Assembly (NCBI RefSeq): GCF_001468135.1
Contig: NZ_LNYU01000015.1
Coordinates: 1 to 42,600, forward strand
DNA: 42,600 nt
From: Legionella santicrucis
GTDB taxonomy: Bacteria > Pseudomonadota > Gammaproteobacteria > Legionellales > Legionellaceae
Direction of reading: 5' to 3'
Shown here in pieces: positions 8,586 through 17,631 of the stretch (the stretch's first letter is position 1; each line of letters opens with the position of its first letter). A model generated the notes under the pieces. That model worked only from the letters and a program-made list of their open reading frames with translations, made no database searches and was not told the DNA's origin. Position numbers and translations under genes: made by a program.

Positions 8586-9398
8586 TTAAAATATAAAACT
8601 GATACCACTATCGTAATAAGTATTAAAATTGCCAAGAGTGCCAGTTAAACGTTTGCCAATTCCCATATCGATTGCAATGTCTTTAGTGATTAGAAAAATG
8701 ACACCAGCATCCAAATTATATCCGGGTCCTCGATTAGGGCCAGTACTTGTTTGACCATAAACTTCAGCGTAAAATTCCAGCCAGTTTTGTGCAAACCAAC
8801 CAATTAACACATCAGGACTAAAACTATTAAAACTTCTTCCTCCATCATCTTTTGAGGTACTAAATGATAAGAAGCCCACCATAGCAGTCATGTTAATGTT
8901 TTTATGTCTGAATGCTAAAATACCATTGAGCCAGTAACCATCCTTCGCCGTACCATAGTGTTTGCCTCCAGAAGCAGGAATATAAACTGCTCTGGTTGCA
9001 ATATTCCAATGTTTGGTATAAGTAATTTCGTGTTTTAATGCCAATTGTGTCGTGGAGAGGCCCGCGAGATTAAGGCTAGGATTTGTCTTTTCGCTGGGAA
9101 ATAAAATACTTAACTCGCTGCGCCACGGGAGCCCAATACGTATTTTAGACTGTGGCCATAACCATTGTTCTCCTCGATTGATAAAGTCATTGTATTGAAT
9201 ACCACCTTCCAATGTAACTCGCCCATAAGGTACAGGACAAGCACTAGTAGCAACTGTGGGACGTTTAAAATAAGTAAGAATTGCTCCCTCAGTGCAAGGA
9301 TAAGAAACTCCTTGATTTGATTCCTCTATAGCAATAGATAATGTGCTAATAGAGAACAAAAGTCCTCCAAAAATGAATTTGCTGCATATCGCATTCAT
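8586..9398 (-). CDS. Outer-membrane beta-barrel protein, phenol-degradation MetA-like
   Basis: This protein of about 270 residues has a signal peptide of roughly 24 residues ending near SIA. It is followed by alternating aromatic and polar strands typical of an outer-membrane barrel, and it ends in Phe (YDSGISFIF), as barrel proteins usually do. The layout (early YGRVTLEGGIQY strand, SELSILFP, ALKHEITYTKHWNIATRAVY, then GYNLDAGVIFLITKDIAIDMG near the end) resembles the 'MetA-pathway of phenol degradation' putative transporter family. The substrate is unknown. I prefer the ATG at 9398 over an in-frame TTG at 9404. The gene is monocistronic, convergent with the DUF1841 gene. Confidence 0.7.
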   Translation of the reverse strand: MNAICSKFIFGGLLFSISTLSIAIEESNQGVSYPCTEGAILTYFKRPTVATSACPVPYGRVTLEGGIQYNDFINRGEQWLWPQSKIRIGLPWRSELSILFPSEKTNPSLNLAGLSTTQLALKHEITYTKHWNIATRAVYIPASGGKHYGTAKDGYWLNGILAFRHKNINMTAMVGFLSFSTSKDDGGRSFNSFSPDVLIGWFAQNWLEFYAEVYGQTSTGPNRGPGYNLDAGVIFLITKDIAIDMGIGKRLTGTLGNFNTYYDSGISFIF

Positions 9399-9488
9399 TA
9401 TCAATTCTTAGATAGAACGGTTAATTGTATACACTAATAGTCTCATCCCTTTGATAAATGATATAAGTCAATCAGAACACTTCGTTTT

Positions 9489-9707
9489 TTATTCATCTTG
9501 TCGCTCCATTTGATATTCAAGAATGTCCCCAGGTTGACAACTAAGGTAAGCACAAATTGCCTCCAATGTAGCAAAACGTATCGCTTTAGCTTTACCATTT
9601 TTTAAAATAGATAAATTTGCTTCAGTAATCCCTATTGCCTCAGACAACTCTTTAAGCCTGCATTTACGTTTTGCCATCATTACATCTAAGTTAACAATAA
9701 TTGACAC
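9489..9707 (-). CDS. Small Cro/C1-type HTH regulator (YozG-like)
   Basis: This 72-residue DNA-binding protein is almost entirely one helix-turn-helix domain. Family blocks are NLDVMMAKRKCRLKELSEAI, GITEANLSILKNGKAKAIRF and CQPGDILEY. This type is regularly found next to DUF2975 membrane proteins (the YoaS/YozG pair of Bacillus), and here it follows one by 11 bases on the same strand. The start is GTG at 9707, behind AAGGAATATTCCC. A longer reading frame from 9773 would overlap the DUF2975 gene and adds sequence unlike the family. It may regulate its own operon. Confidence 0.85.
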   Translation of the reverse strand: MSIIVNLDVMMAKRKCRLKELSEAIGITEANLSILKNGKAKAIRFATLEAICAYLSCQPGDILEYQMERQDE

Positions 9708-9718
9708 GGGAATATTCC

Positions 9719-10261
9719 TTAAATTGTTAATTGTGTTTCTGACTTTAATTGATGCGCTTCTTGAATAATCCATGACGCAACTAAAATGATAAATGCAGTG
9801 ATTAGAGTAGATAAGTTTGCTGATTTCAACGTAATGCTTGCAAACCGTTCCCCCACGGGGTTATTAAAAGTAAGAGCTGCGGTAATTAGCGGTTGATAAA
9901 TAAGTTGGATCAACTCTCCTAATATCATGTAAAGACTTACCTGTTTAATTAATTTGATATTGTCCTCTTCAAATAAGTATCCTTGTTCGAAAAGTTTAAA
10001 TAGTTTAGCGAGCTTATAACAAATGAAAATGGTAATCGTGAGGGGTAAACCTTCAATCGCTAATAAAATACAGCGATGAGCTAAAGAAAAGTGTTCAAGA
10101 TCATCAATGCGTTCAGGAGCGATCACCGTAGACCAACCACCTAAATGACACATCCAATCGAATTTAACTAAAATCAAAAACGCTGTCATTAAAGGGATAA
10201 GCCAACACAGTGAGCGAAAGAACAAATAGAGCAAATGACTTGTATTTTTTATTTTATTCAT
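9719..10261 (-). CDS. DUF2975 integral membrane protein
   Basis: This 180-residue protein has four predicted membrane helices, at about residues 12-35, 75-95, 115-135 and 150-170. Family-like features are the GLPLTITIFICYKLAKLFKL segment, the FEEDNIKLIKQVSLYMILGE segment and the late FIILVASWIIQEAHQL helix. Function of DUF2975 proteins is unknown; they occur with a small HTH gene, as here. The ATG at 10261 has AAGGAG seven bases upstream, which is better than the in-frame ATG at 10291. Together with the HTH gene it forms a two-gene operon. Confidence 0.82.
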   Translation of the reverse strand: MNKIKNTSHLLYLFFRSLCWLIPLMTAFLILVKFDWMCHLGGWSTVIAPERIDDLEHFSLAHRCILLAIEGLPLTITIFICYKLAKLFKLFEQGYLFEEDNIKLIKQVSLYMILGELIQLIYQPLITAALTFNNPVGERFASITLKSANLSTLITAFIILVASWIIQEAHQLKSETQLTI

Positions 10262-10306
10262 GGAAAAACTCCTTAGGATAGCATTGACCATGAATTATAA
10301 TAATTT

Positions 10307-10325
10307 ATTATCGTTTCGCAATAAT
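10307..10325. promoter_or_regulatory. Candidate operator upstream of the DUF2975/HTH operon
   Basis: ATTATCG (10307-10313) and CAATAAT (10319-10325) form an inverted repeat around TTTCG with one mismatch, in a very AT-rich stretch about 50 bases upstream of the DUF2975 start. The position suits an operator for the small HTH protein. This is inference from position and symmetry. Confidence 0.3.
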
Positions 10326-10461
10326 TATTTTAATTTTATCATTATTTGTGGCCATCAGAGTCTTCGTTAATTTGAGCTATGTTTCGAATAAAGAATGGAA
10401 GACTGGGTATCTTGCCCAAAATAAGTTAATATGAAGTTTTTAATGGCAAATCCGTATTTTT

Positions 10462-11214
10462 ATGACTGATCAAGAAAAAAATACCCACTTCGGATACACT
10501 ACTGTCGCTTGGGATGAAAAAGAAAAAAAGGTGGCGGAAGTTTTTCATTCTGTAGCTAAAAATTATGATTTAATGAATGACTTAATGTCTTTTGGCATTC
10601 ATCATTTATGGAAACGCTACACCATTGAACTTAGCCAGGTTCGTCCAGGGCAATTTGTTTTAGATTTAGCAGGCGGTAGTGGTGATTTAACACGATTATT
10701 ATGCAAAAAAGTTGGTGATACCGGACGTGTTATTCTTGCGGATATTAATTCAGCGATGCTCAATGTAGGGCGTGATCGTCTGTTAGACGAAGGTTTATAT
10801 AAAAATATTGACTATGTACAAGGCAATGCCCAATGTTTGCCTTTTGCGGACAATAGTTTTCATTGCATTACCATGGGCTTTGGTTTAAGAAATGTGACCG
10901 ATAAAACAGAAGCGCTACGCTCGATATATCGTGTCTGTAAACCTGGAGGAAAAGTAATGATTCTTGAGTTCTCCACACCCACATTCCCAGGCTTAAAACC
11001 AATTTATGACTGGTATTCGTTCCATATTTTACCTAAAATAGGGAAGTTTTTTGCGCAAGATGAAGCCAGTTACCAATATCTTGCTGAATCCATACGCATG
11101 CATCCAAATCAGATGGAGCTCAAAAAAATGATTGAGCATGCAGGATTTGAAGACTGTCGTTATGACAATCTAAGCGGCGGCATAGTTGCCTTGCACATTG
11201 CCTATAAATATTGA
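10462..11214 (+). CDS. ubiE: Ubiquinone/menaquinone biosynthesis C-methyltransferase
   Basis: This 250-residue SAM-dependent enzyme C-methylates the benzoquinol ring in ubiquinone synthesis. UbiE signatures are all present: [19 protein letters not shown] near residue 30, the SAM site [15 protein letters not shown], the [20 protein letters not shown] region and GLRNVTD just after. [14 protein letters not shown] and the final [13 protein letters not shown] also match. It is the first gene of ubiE-ubiJ-ubiB, the conserved proteobacterial order, followed here by tatA-tatB. The ribosome binding site is weak. Confidence 0.97.
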   Translation: MTDQEKNTHFGYTTVAWDEKEKKVAEVFHSVAKNYDLMNDLMSFGIHHLWKRYTIELSQVRPGQFVLDLAGGSGDLTRLLCKKVGDTGRVILADINSAMLNVGRDRLLDEGLYKNIDYVQGNAQCLPFADNSFHCITMGFGLRNVTDKTEALRSIYRVCKPGGKVMILEFSTPTFPGLKPIYDWYSFHILPKIGKFFAQDEASYQYLAESIRMHPNQMELKKMIEHAGFEDCRYDNLSGGIVALHIAYKY

Positions 11215-11221
11215 GTTGATT

Positions 11222-11839
11222 ATGCTAAAAAAATATTCTTTAAAAGCCCTTCAAAAAGCCATAAACAAAGCAGTTAAACTGGACGAAGACATGCCTGCTA
11301 AACTGCAAGCGCTTGACAACAAATGTCTTGAAATGGTTATTAGCCCATTAAATGTTAATTTTTTCATTTTATTTCAAAATAGTGACATTATTTTACTTGA
11401 CCATTATGATAAAGAAGCTGATACCGTCATTCACAGCAGTCCCCTAGGTTTAATCCGTCTTAGTTTATTACCAGCATCTAAAGCTCGATCTTTATTTAAT
11501 GATAAAATCCGCATAACAGGAGATACTGAACTAGGGCAGTATATTAAAAAATTATTCGATGAAATGGATATTGATTGGGAAGGCCACCTCGCTCATTTCA
11601 CAGGTGATGTAGTGGCGCATCAAATCGGTTCTTTTTTCCGCAAGGGACTCAAATTCAAAAAGCAATTTGATGAGTCCATACGTCAAAATATGGCCGAGTA
11701 CTTACAAGAAGAGTTACGTGTCGTGCCCTCAAAGTATGAATTGGAAGATTTTTTTGCAGAGATTGATGAACTGTCCTTAAGTGTTGAACGCTTACAAGCC
11801 CATGTCAATCAACTAATAAGTCATTATGAAATCCATTAA
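11222..11839 (+). CDS. ubiJ: Ubiquinone biosynthesis accessory factor UbiJ (SCP2 domain)
   Basis: This protein of about 205 residues belongs to the SCP2-like UbiJ (YigP) family, which binds lipid and scaffolds the aerobic ubiquinone assembly complex. The N-terminal SCP2 part includes [20 protein letters not shown] and [21 protein letters not shown]; a C-terminal charged helix follows. It sits between ubiE and ubiB as in E. coli. The start at 11222 lies 7 bases after the ubiE stop. Its end overlaps the ubiB start by 14 bases, suggesting translational coupling. Confidence 0.92.
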   Translation: MLKKYSLKALQKAINKAVKLDEDMPAKLQALDNKCLEMVISPLNVNFFILFQNSDIILLDHYDKEADTVIHSSPLGLIRLSLLPASKARSLFNDKIRITGDTELGQYIKKLFDEMDIDWEGHLAHFTGDVVAHQIGSFFRKGLKFKKQFDESIRQNMAEYLQEELRVVPSKYELEDFFAEIDELSLSVERLQAHVNQLISHYEIH

Positions 11840-13478
11840 AAAACTCATTCGCCTTATCCATATTAATTATATTCTGGCAAAAAATGGACTAGATAATCTA
11901 GTCGTGTCATTAAGATTATTTGCACCGCTTCGTTTCATGGTTTATTTAAACCCTTGGAACTGGTTTCGCAAAGAGCATTTAACACATGGAGAAGCATTAC
12001 GTATTTCATTGGAGGCTCTCGGACCTATTTTTATTAAATTTGGTCAGGCGCTTTCTACCCGCCCTGATATTTTACCTATAGATATCGCCATTGAACTCAG
12101 TAAATTACAGGATAAAGTTCCCCCATTTCCTAGTGAAAAAGCAATGGCAATTATTGAGAAAGCCTATGGTTTGTCTCCTTATGAAGTCTTTGCTGAATTT
12201 GATTCCATACCTTTAGCATCAGCCTCGATGGCTCAAGTACATGCTGCAAAATTGAAAACAGGGGAAGAAGTCATCGTCAAAGTACTAAGACCCAATATGC
12301 GGCGTATTATTGAGAATGATTTAAGTATTATGCACACCATAGCCAAATGGGCCGATCGATACTGGCCTGAAATTAGACGTTTAAAACCTAAAGAAATTGT
12401 AGCCGAATTTGAACATACCTTGCTTGATGAACTCGATTTACAAAGAGAAGCAGCTAATGCCGCTCAATTAAGACGTAACTTTGATCGCTCCCCTATTCTG
12501 TATATCCCGGAAGTATACTGGGACTACTCACGTGCTAATGTGATGGTCCTTGAGCGAATTCATGGTATACCTGTATCAGACATAAGCAGCTTACAAGCAA
12601 ACGGCATAGATATAAAAAAACTGGCTGAACGCGGTGTAGAGATTTTTTTCACGCAAGTATTTCGTGATTGTTTTTTTCATGCGGACATGCACCCTGGAAA
12701 TATTTTTGTATCCTATAACAACCCTAAAGATCCTCAATATATTTGTATTGATTTTGGCATTATGGGAACATTAAATGACAACGACAAACGTTATTTAGCT
12801 GAAAATCTTTTAGCATTTTTTAATCGAGATTACCGTCGCGTTGCTCAATTGCACGTAGAGTCAGGTTGGGTTGCCCGCAATACTCGAGTGGATGAATTTG
12901 AAAGCGCTATTCGTACGGTATGCGAACCCATTTTTGAAAGACCTTTAAAAGACATTTCATTTGCCCAAGTAGTTTTGCGCCTTTTTCAAGTGGCACGGCG
13001 TTTTCATATGGAAGTACAGCCCCAGCTGGTTTTACTGCAAAAAACATTGCTGGCTATAGAGGGTCTAGGACGCCAACTTTATCCTGAACTTGATTTGTGG
13101 ACCACAGCAAAACCCTTTCTTGAAAAATGGGTAAAAGAACAAATCGGACCCAAGGCTTTTTTTACCCAATTAAAACAAAATCTACCCTTTTTTGCAGAGC
13201 AATTGCCCAATATGCCAAAATTAGTCTTCGATTTTCTTGAATTAAAAAGAGAAGAGTTAATCAAAGATCAGAAATCTTTAACCCATAAAAAACGGGAAGA
13301 TAAAAAAGCTGCCGTACACTGGAAAAGTATTGCCACTGGAGCAAGTATTTCTTTTCTTCTAATGGGTCTGCTTGATTATTGGCATCTTATTCAGCACAAA
13401 CAGCTTGCTCCTTTAGCTTTTATAGGGGCCACTATCACGGCATTGTTTGTTCTTCTTAACCGTAGCATGAGGAATTAA
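11826..13478 (+). CDS. ubiB: UbiB atypical kinase/ATPase for ubiquinone biosynthesis
   Basis: This 550-residue protein is a full-length UbiB of the ADCK/ABC1 family. Signatures are the KxGQ motif in [17 protein letters not shown] (KFGQ at 71-74), the Ala-rich loop ASMAQVHAA, the ExD-type [15 protein letters not shown] segment, [10 protein letters not shown] as the catalytic loop, and ICIDFGIMG in place of DFG. Two C-terminal membrane helices anchor it in the inner membrane. It has ATPase activity needed for aerobic ubiquinone synthesis. It overlaps ubiJ and is followed after one base by tatA. Confidence 0.97.
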   Translation: MKSIKKLIRLIHINYILAKNGLDNLVVSLRLFAPLRFMVYLNPWNWFRKEHLTHGEALRISLEALGPIFIKFGQALSTRPDILPIDIAIELSKLQDKVPPFPSEKAMAIIEKAYGLSPYEVFAEFDSIPLASASMAQVHAAKLKTGEEVIVKVLRPNMRRIIENDLSIMHTIAKWADRYWPEIRRLKPKEIVAEFEHTLLDELDLQREAANAAQLRRNFDRSPILYIPEVYWDYSRANVMVLERIHGIPVSDISSLQANGIDIKKLAERGVEIFFTQVFRDCFFHADMHPGNIFVSYNNPKDPQYICIDFGIMGTLNDNDKRYLAENLLAFFNRDYRRVAQLHVESGWVARNTRVDEFESAIRTVCEPIFERPLKDISFAQVVLRLFQVARRFHMEVQPQLVLLQKTLLAIEGLGRQLYPELDLWTTAKPFLEKWVKEQIGPKAFFTQLKQNLPFFAEQLPNMPKLVFDFLELKREELIKDQKSLTHKKREDKKAAVHWKSIATGASISFLLMGLLDYWHLIQHKQLAPLAFIGATITALFVLLNRSMRN

Positions 13479-13479
13479 A

Positions 13480-13662
13480 ATGGGACTAAGCGGCATCAGC
13501 CCTCTTTCTTTATTATTAATCTTAGTAATTGTTGTTATTCTTTTTGGCACTTCTAAATTAAAAACCATAGGTGCTGATCTTGGTGAAGCCATTCGAAATT
13601 TTCGTAAAGCACTGAACGAAGAACAACCCCAAACACCAAAAGAGGATGACAAATCCTTATGA
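13480..13662 (+). CDS. tatA: Sec-independent translocase subunit TatA
   Basis: This 60-residue protein has one N-terminal membrane helix, the FGTSKLKTIGADLGEAIRNF hinge and amphipathic helix, and a short charged tail. This is the normal TatA plan, though at the short end of the usual range. An AGGA element precedes the ATG, which lies one base after the ubiB stop. TatA oligomerises to form the passage for folded proteins. It overlaps tatB by four bases. The partner tatC lies about 16 kb away in this window. Confidence 0.95.
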   Translation: MGLSGISPLSLLLILVIVVILFGTSKLKTIGADLGEAIRNFRKALNEEQPQTPKEDDKSL

Positions 13663-13886
13663 GTGGCGAAATTTTAGTAATATTGGTTGTTGCTTTAATT
13701 GTATTTGGCCCTAAAAAACTACCTATGCTCGCAACTCACCTGGGACTATTGCTAAGAAAAATAAATCAATTAAAAGCACAGGCTGTTGCCTTATGGCAAC
13801 AGCAACTTAATGAAATACAATTACACGAAAATCAGCGTAAAGCCAAAGAAGCTGATGAGCAGTATAAAAAAGAAAAGCCTTTGTAA
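13659..13886 (+). CDS. tatB: Sec-independent translocase subunit TatB (short)
   Basis: This 75-residue protein has one membrane helix containing a conserved early Glu (MSGEILVI), the hinge VFGPKKLPMLATHLG, and a charged helical tail rich in Gln, Glu and Lys. This fits TatB, which binds twin-arginine signal peptides together with TatC. It is shorter than many TatB proteins. The ATG overlaps the tatA stop as ATGA. Assignment as TatB rather than a second TatA rests on the FGPKKLP motif and gene order. Confidence 0.88.
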   Translation: MSGEILVILVVALIVFGPKKLPMLATHLGLLLRKINQLKAQAVALWQQQLNEIQLHENQRKAKEADEQYKKEKPL

Positions 13887-13944
13887 TTTTCTCCAAGCTT
13901 TACTTTTTGATCATTCTCAAACTGAATGAACTCTTCTTGAAAAA

Positions 13945-14499
13945 CTATTTATTCTCTAATGAAGGGCTCTTCGGCTCAGGCATTTCAAAACCTTTATGCT
14001 CAGGAAGATCTTTCAGTTGCTCTTTAGTAGGCAGCAAAGACTTACCAGTAATTTCTTCAGGCTCTTTATCTTTTCCAAGTCCGGGTCTATAAAGTTTTCC
14101 GTCTCCGTTTGAATAAGCGAGAACCTTATTCGTTTCCGCATCAACCATTACAAAACGCCGTCCATCTGCAGCTTGTTGTTTAAAGAAATCGGTCATCTGC
14201 TCTGGAGTTTTGAAATCGAAACTTACTTTTCCTTCTTCATCAGGTTTTAGCTTATCTTCATTTACCTCTATTGGAGGCTTTTGGCTTTGACAAAACTTTT
14301 TATAGTCTTTTAAAAGCCTCTCCATATCCGCACTCTGCACCAGAACACTTTGTTTCTTTTTTGCTTCTTCATCCTCTTTATCTGTAGTAGCAGTGAAATT
14401 GCTCATCACCTGATCTGGAGTCACTGATTTTGGGGGAGTCCCGAGCTCCAATTCTTTCTTTTTCCCTTTCTCTTTCTCTTTTTCTAGATCTTCTTGCAT
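13945..14499 (-). CDS. Charged hypothetical protein, candidate Dot/Icm effector
   Basis: This protein of about 184 residues has no signal peptide or membrane helix. The first 50 residues are extremely Lys/Glu-rich and probably disordered. The centre (about 60-140) looks folded (MERLLKDYKKFCQ, MTDFFKQQAADGRRFVMVDA), followed by an acidic, Pro-rich C-terminus (PEHKGFEMPEPKSPSLENK). Acidic C-termini of this kind are common in Legionella Dot/Icm substrates, so I regard it as a candidate effector; this is inference. The ATG at 14499 is chosen because GGAGG lies five or six bases before it; an in-frame ATG at 14514 lies upstream of that site. It follows the next gene by 33 bases on the same strand. 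Confidence 0.7.
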   Translation of the reverse strand: MQEDLEKEKEKGKKKELELGTPPKSVTPDQVMSNFTATTDKEDEEAKKKQSVLVQSADMERLLKDYKKFCQSQKPPIEVNEDKLKPDEEGKVSFDFKTPEQMTDFFKQQAADGRRFVMVDAETNKVLAYSNGDGKLYRPGLGKDKEPEEITGKSLLPTKEQLKDLPEHKGFEMPEPKSPSLENK

Positions 14500-14532
14500 A
14501 ATGCCTCCAGACATTGTTTACGTCACAGTGGG

Positions 14533-15087
14533 TCATTGCGATAAATGGCTCTGTACCCAATGGTTAATCATTTGCTTTTGGCCTAATGTTTGCACATTAG
14601 CAGCCACCCCACCCCCAATTGCCAAATGCCCCTGGGGAGTACATTGATTTATCCATCCCAATAACATGCCTCCATTAGCCATAAATTGGGAGGCGTGCTC
14701 AAGACTTTTCTGTACTGAAGGCTCATCCGCCGTCATTGCTTGCCCATTGCAGTACTTCATTGTGGTAATGGGAATCGTCCTATATACGCCCTGTAAATGT
14801 TGATATTTAGCTTTAGTTAATAACCTCTCAATTTCAAAGATTACAGACGCTTGATTTGATCCTATTATCCCTGTTTGCCAACCACCTTTTCTATAGGTAT
14901 CTAAAATTTTATCAGTTTGCTCTTGATTAGCAGAGTACGTAATTCCAACACTTTTTGAGCCATGAGCATGTAACTTAGCTACTTCATCTAAGATGATAAT
15001 CGCTTGTTCTCTAGATGAAACATCAATTCCATTTTTTTTAAAATCAACATGGAATGGAACAATGCCATTTGGTTTTAGCGAAGGCAT
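14533..15087 (-). CDS. Orphan protein of unknown function
   Basis: This 184-residue soluble protein belongs to no family I recognise. It has no signal peptide or membrane helix. The N-terminal half alternates strands and helices (IVPFHVDF, QAIIILDEVAKLHAHG, VGITYSA, ASVIFEIERLLTKAKY) in an alpha/beta pattern. The C-terminal part has a Gly-rich stretch, LAIGGGVAANVQ. The ATG has AAGGA six bases upstream. It is the first of a two-gene unit with the charged protein at 13945-14499, so the two may act together. Confidence 0.7.
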   Translation of the reverse strand: MPSLKPNGIVPFHVDFKKNGIDVSSREQAIIILDEVAKLHAHGSKSVGITYSANQEQTDKILDTYRKGGWQTGIIGSNQASVIFEIERLLTKAKYQHLQGVYRTIPITTMKYCNGQAMTADEPSVQKSLEHASQFMANGGMLLGWINQCTPQGHLAIGGGVAANVQTLGQKQMINHWVQSHLSQ

Positions 15088-15211
15088 GCTAATTCCTTAC
15101 AATTAAAAATTGTGTTGATAATTTAATCATAGTTTATCCTTTTTTTGTTTTCAATAAAACAAATAAAGCATCTTTTCAGCTTTAACGTGGCACATGCTGC
15201 TTCGTAGACCC

Positions 15212-15703
15212 TTACCCAATTTTTCCGGCCGCCAACTGCTCTAAAGAGTCACCTGCCAAACGAAATTGCAATAGATCCGTGCGTGGATGTGCACCTAAAA
15301 ACTCATAGAATTGAATGGATTTTTTATTCCAAGTAAAGGCATGCCCTTCCATGCGACAACATTGTTTCTCGATGGCTAAGCGAGCAAGATAGGATAATAA
15401 AGAAGTGCCCAAACCATGATTTTGATATTTTTCATTTACAAATAAATCTTCTACATAAAGAACAGGTGCAGCTTCTACAGCAGAATAAGAAAAAAAATAT
15501 AAGGCATAACCTGCGGGCTCTTTCTTATATTCAGCTAATAAGATATAAAAATATTTATTTTTGCCAAAGCCATGAGCTTCAATTTTATCTCGAGTTAAAC
15601 TCATTGCTGCAGGTTTTTTTCGTTCATATTCCGCTAATTTCTCTACTAAGAAAGCAATCTTTTCTTTATCTTTTTTTGTAGCAACTCGAAAAGTAAATTC
15701 CAT
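15212..15703 (-). CDS. GNAT-family N-acetyltransferase (diamine/thialysine type)
   Basis: This 163-residue acetyl-CoA-dependent acetyltransferase has the acetyl-CoA motif as VNEKYQNHGLGTSLLSYLA around residues 90-108. The preceding LYVEDLFV strand and the C-terminal WNKKSIQFYEFLGA block closely follow the spermidine/spermine and thialysine acetyltransferase subgroup. An amine substrate is therefore likely but not certain. AGGGG precedes the ATG. It lies 28 bases after the MsrB-MsrA gene on the same strand and is probably the last gene of that unit. Confidence 0.88.
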   Translation of the reverse strand: MEFTFRVATKKDKEKIAFLVEKLAEYERKKPAAMSLTRDKIEAHGFGKNKYFYILLAEYKKEPAGYALYFFSYSAVEAAPVLYVEDLFVNEKYQNHGLGTSLLSYLARLAIEKQCCRMEGHAFTWNKKSIQFYEFLGAHPRTDLLQFRLAGDSLEQLAAGKIG

Positions 15704-15731
15704 TTTTTATCCCCTGACACACCCCAAAAAA

Positions 15732-16601
15732 CTAATCAAATCGGTTTACTGGCTGATGACAATAAGGAGCCTTATGATGTTTCGCATAATAATCTTGATG
15801 ATATTCTTCTGCGGACCAAAATGTTTGTGCTGGAAAAAGACGCGTAGCAACTTGATATCCTTTTTTTTGCAATATTTGGATTAATAGCTCTGCTTCGTCT
15901 AATTGTTCTTGGTTGTAATAAAAAACGGCACTTTGATATTGCTGTCCTATGTCAGGACCTTGTCCTGATTTTTGCGTCGGATCATGAATTTCGAAAAATC
16001 GTTTTAAAACATGATGATAATCTGTTTTATCTCTATCAAAAATAACCCGCACAGCTTCATAATGTCCTGTATTACCTTGACACACTTGTTCATAACTGGG
16101 GTCTAAAGTAACACCACCGGTATAACCTGCCTCTACTCTGAGTACCCCAGGAATCTGTTTTAAAAAATGATCAACTCCCCAAAAACATCCACCTGCCAAA
16201 ATTGCTTCATCAGTGTCTAAAACCTGATTATCGGCAACAAAATCAATAGAAGCTGAATTAACACAATGGCGTAAATTCTTTTGGGTAAAATATTCCCCAG
16301 TAAAAACATGACCTAAATGAGCATCACATCGTGCGCAAAGTATTTCCATACGCTTACCATCACGATCAGGAATCTGTTTCACTGCATGGACAACATTATC
16401 ATCAAAACTTGGCCAGCCACATCCCGAGCTGAACTGACTTGATCCGCGAAATAAGGCCAAACCGCAACGCCTGCATAAATAAGTCCCCTGAGTCACCAGA
16501 AAATTATAGGCTCCAGTATGAGGATATTCTGTAGCCTTTTCACAAACTACTCTTTTCGCTAAAGGAGTCAAACTGACTGTCTTATCAAGATAATTGTCCA
16601 T
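15732..16601 (-). CDS. msrBA: Fused methionine sulfoxide reductase MsrB-MsrA
   Basis: This 289-residue protein repairs both stereoisomers of oxidised methionine. Residues about 10-122 are MsrB: zinc cysteines 43, 46, 89 and 92, the SGCGWPSF block, and catalytic Cys113 in RHCVNSAS. Residues about 132-289 are MsrA, with the GCFWG motif (catalytic Cys139) and a likely resolving Cys281 near the end. The order B then A is less usual than A then B. No signal peptide is seen, so it is probably cytoplasmic. It begins 6 bases after the mltB-like gene. Confidence 0.95.
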   Translation of the reverse strand: MDNYLDKTVSLTPLAKRVVCEKATEYPHTGAYNFLVTQGTYLCRRCGLALFRGSSQFSSGCGWPSFDDNVVHAVKQIPDRDGKRMEILCARCDAHLGHVFTGEYFTQKNLRHCVNSASIDFVADNQVLDTDEAILAGGCFWGVDHFLKQIPGVLRVEAGYTGGVTLDPSYEQVCQGNTGHYEAVRVIFDRDKTDYHHVLKRFFEIHDPTQKSGQGPDIGQQYQSAVFYYNQEQLDEAELLIQILQKKGYQVATRLFPAQTFWSAEEYHQDYYAKHHKAPYCHQPVNRFD

Positions 16602-16607
16602 AGTGGA

Positions 16608-17579
16608 TTACCTTTTTTGTTGTCCCTGACAAATTTTATCTGCTAAATACCCTACAGCTCCAGCATAATAGATAGAATTATTATAGTGCAAAATCATCTT
16701 ATAATTGGGAAAAGCTAAAAAAGTAGGACCACCCAATGGTTGAACAATACTTGCTTGCAAATTTTGGTAGGGTAAAGGCTGACCATCTTCTGTACGTACC
16801 CCTGCAGCACTCCATTCACTTACAGGTTTTACAATTGTTTTACCTGCCATCGCCATGTTAAATTTGGGAGGTAGCTTGACTTGAATAGCCCAAGGCTCCC
16901 CAGTTTGCCAACCATTTTGTTTCATGTAGTTTGCAATTGAGGCAAAAACATCGGGTTTACTTCTCCATATATCTTTGCGCCCATCACCATCATAATCAAC
17001 AGCATATTTTACCCAACTTGAAGGTAAAAATTGTGGCTGCCCCGAAGCGCCAGCCCACTCACCCTTGAAATCAGCCAAATCCACATGACCTTCATTAAGA
17101 ATTCGTAAGGCAATAAATAATTCTTTACGGAAAAAATCCTTGCGATTAGAGTCATAAGCCAGGGTAGCTAATGCTTTAATTACAGGAAAATTCCCCATAT
17201 AAGTGCCATAACTTGTTTCCATACCCCAAAAAGAGACAATAAAACAGGGATTAACTCCATATTGCTTAGCCACCGCATCCAAGACTGCTTGATTACGTTT
17301 GTATTCTTTACGACCAATAGCGATTCTATAACTATCCACTCGCGTATTACGATATTTCATAAAGGTTAATCGATGTTCAGGTTGCGAATGCAAAAGCCCT
17401 TTAATTTGATGACTTGGTTCATGGATATTCGCAAATGCTTCATCAAAGATTTCTGGCGAAATCCCTTGCTGTAACGCTTCTGCTCTAACTCCAGCAACCC
17501 ATTGATTCCAATTTTGTTGTGCAAAGGCAACATGATGTATCAGAACATATACTATTGCAGCAAGTCCCCATTTCTTCAT
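16608..17579 (-). CDS. MltB-type lytic murein transglycosylase
   Basis: This 323-residue protein cleaves peptidoglycan with formation of 1,6-anhydromuramyl ends. A signal peptide of about 20 residues (ending VAFA) has no lipobox Cys, so it is probably soluble in the periplasm. The catalytic Glu is Glu121 in WGMETSYGTYMGNFPV; further MltB blocks are EWAGASGQPQFLPSSW and VDYDGDGRKDIW. Length and order fit the SltB/MltB family. GGGGGAAGAAG precedes the ATG. It lies 52 bases after the peroxidase-like gene and 6 bases before msrBA, as part of one likely operon. Confidence 0.93.
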   Translation of the reverse strand: MKKWGLAAIVYVLIHHVAFAQQNWNQWVAGVRAEALQQGISPEIFDEAFANIHEPSHQIKGLLHSQPEHRLTFMKYRNTRVDSYRIAIGRKEYKRNQAVLDAVAKQYGVNPCFIVSFWGMETSYGTYMGNFPVIKALATLAYDSNRKDFFRKELFIALRILNEGHVDLADFKGEWAGASGQPQFLPSSWVKYAVDYDGDGRKDIWRSKPDVFASIANYMKQNGWQTGEPWAIQVKLPPKFNMAMAGKTIVKPVSEWSAAGVRTEDGQPLPYQNLQASIVQPLGGPTFLAFPNYKMILHYNNSIYYAGAVGYLADKICQGQQKR

Positions 17580-17631
17580 ACTTCTTCCCCCTAATTTTTA
17601 CTGTTACCTTTGTTTTCTATTTTACAGACTC

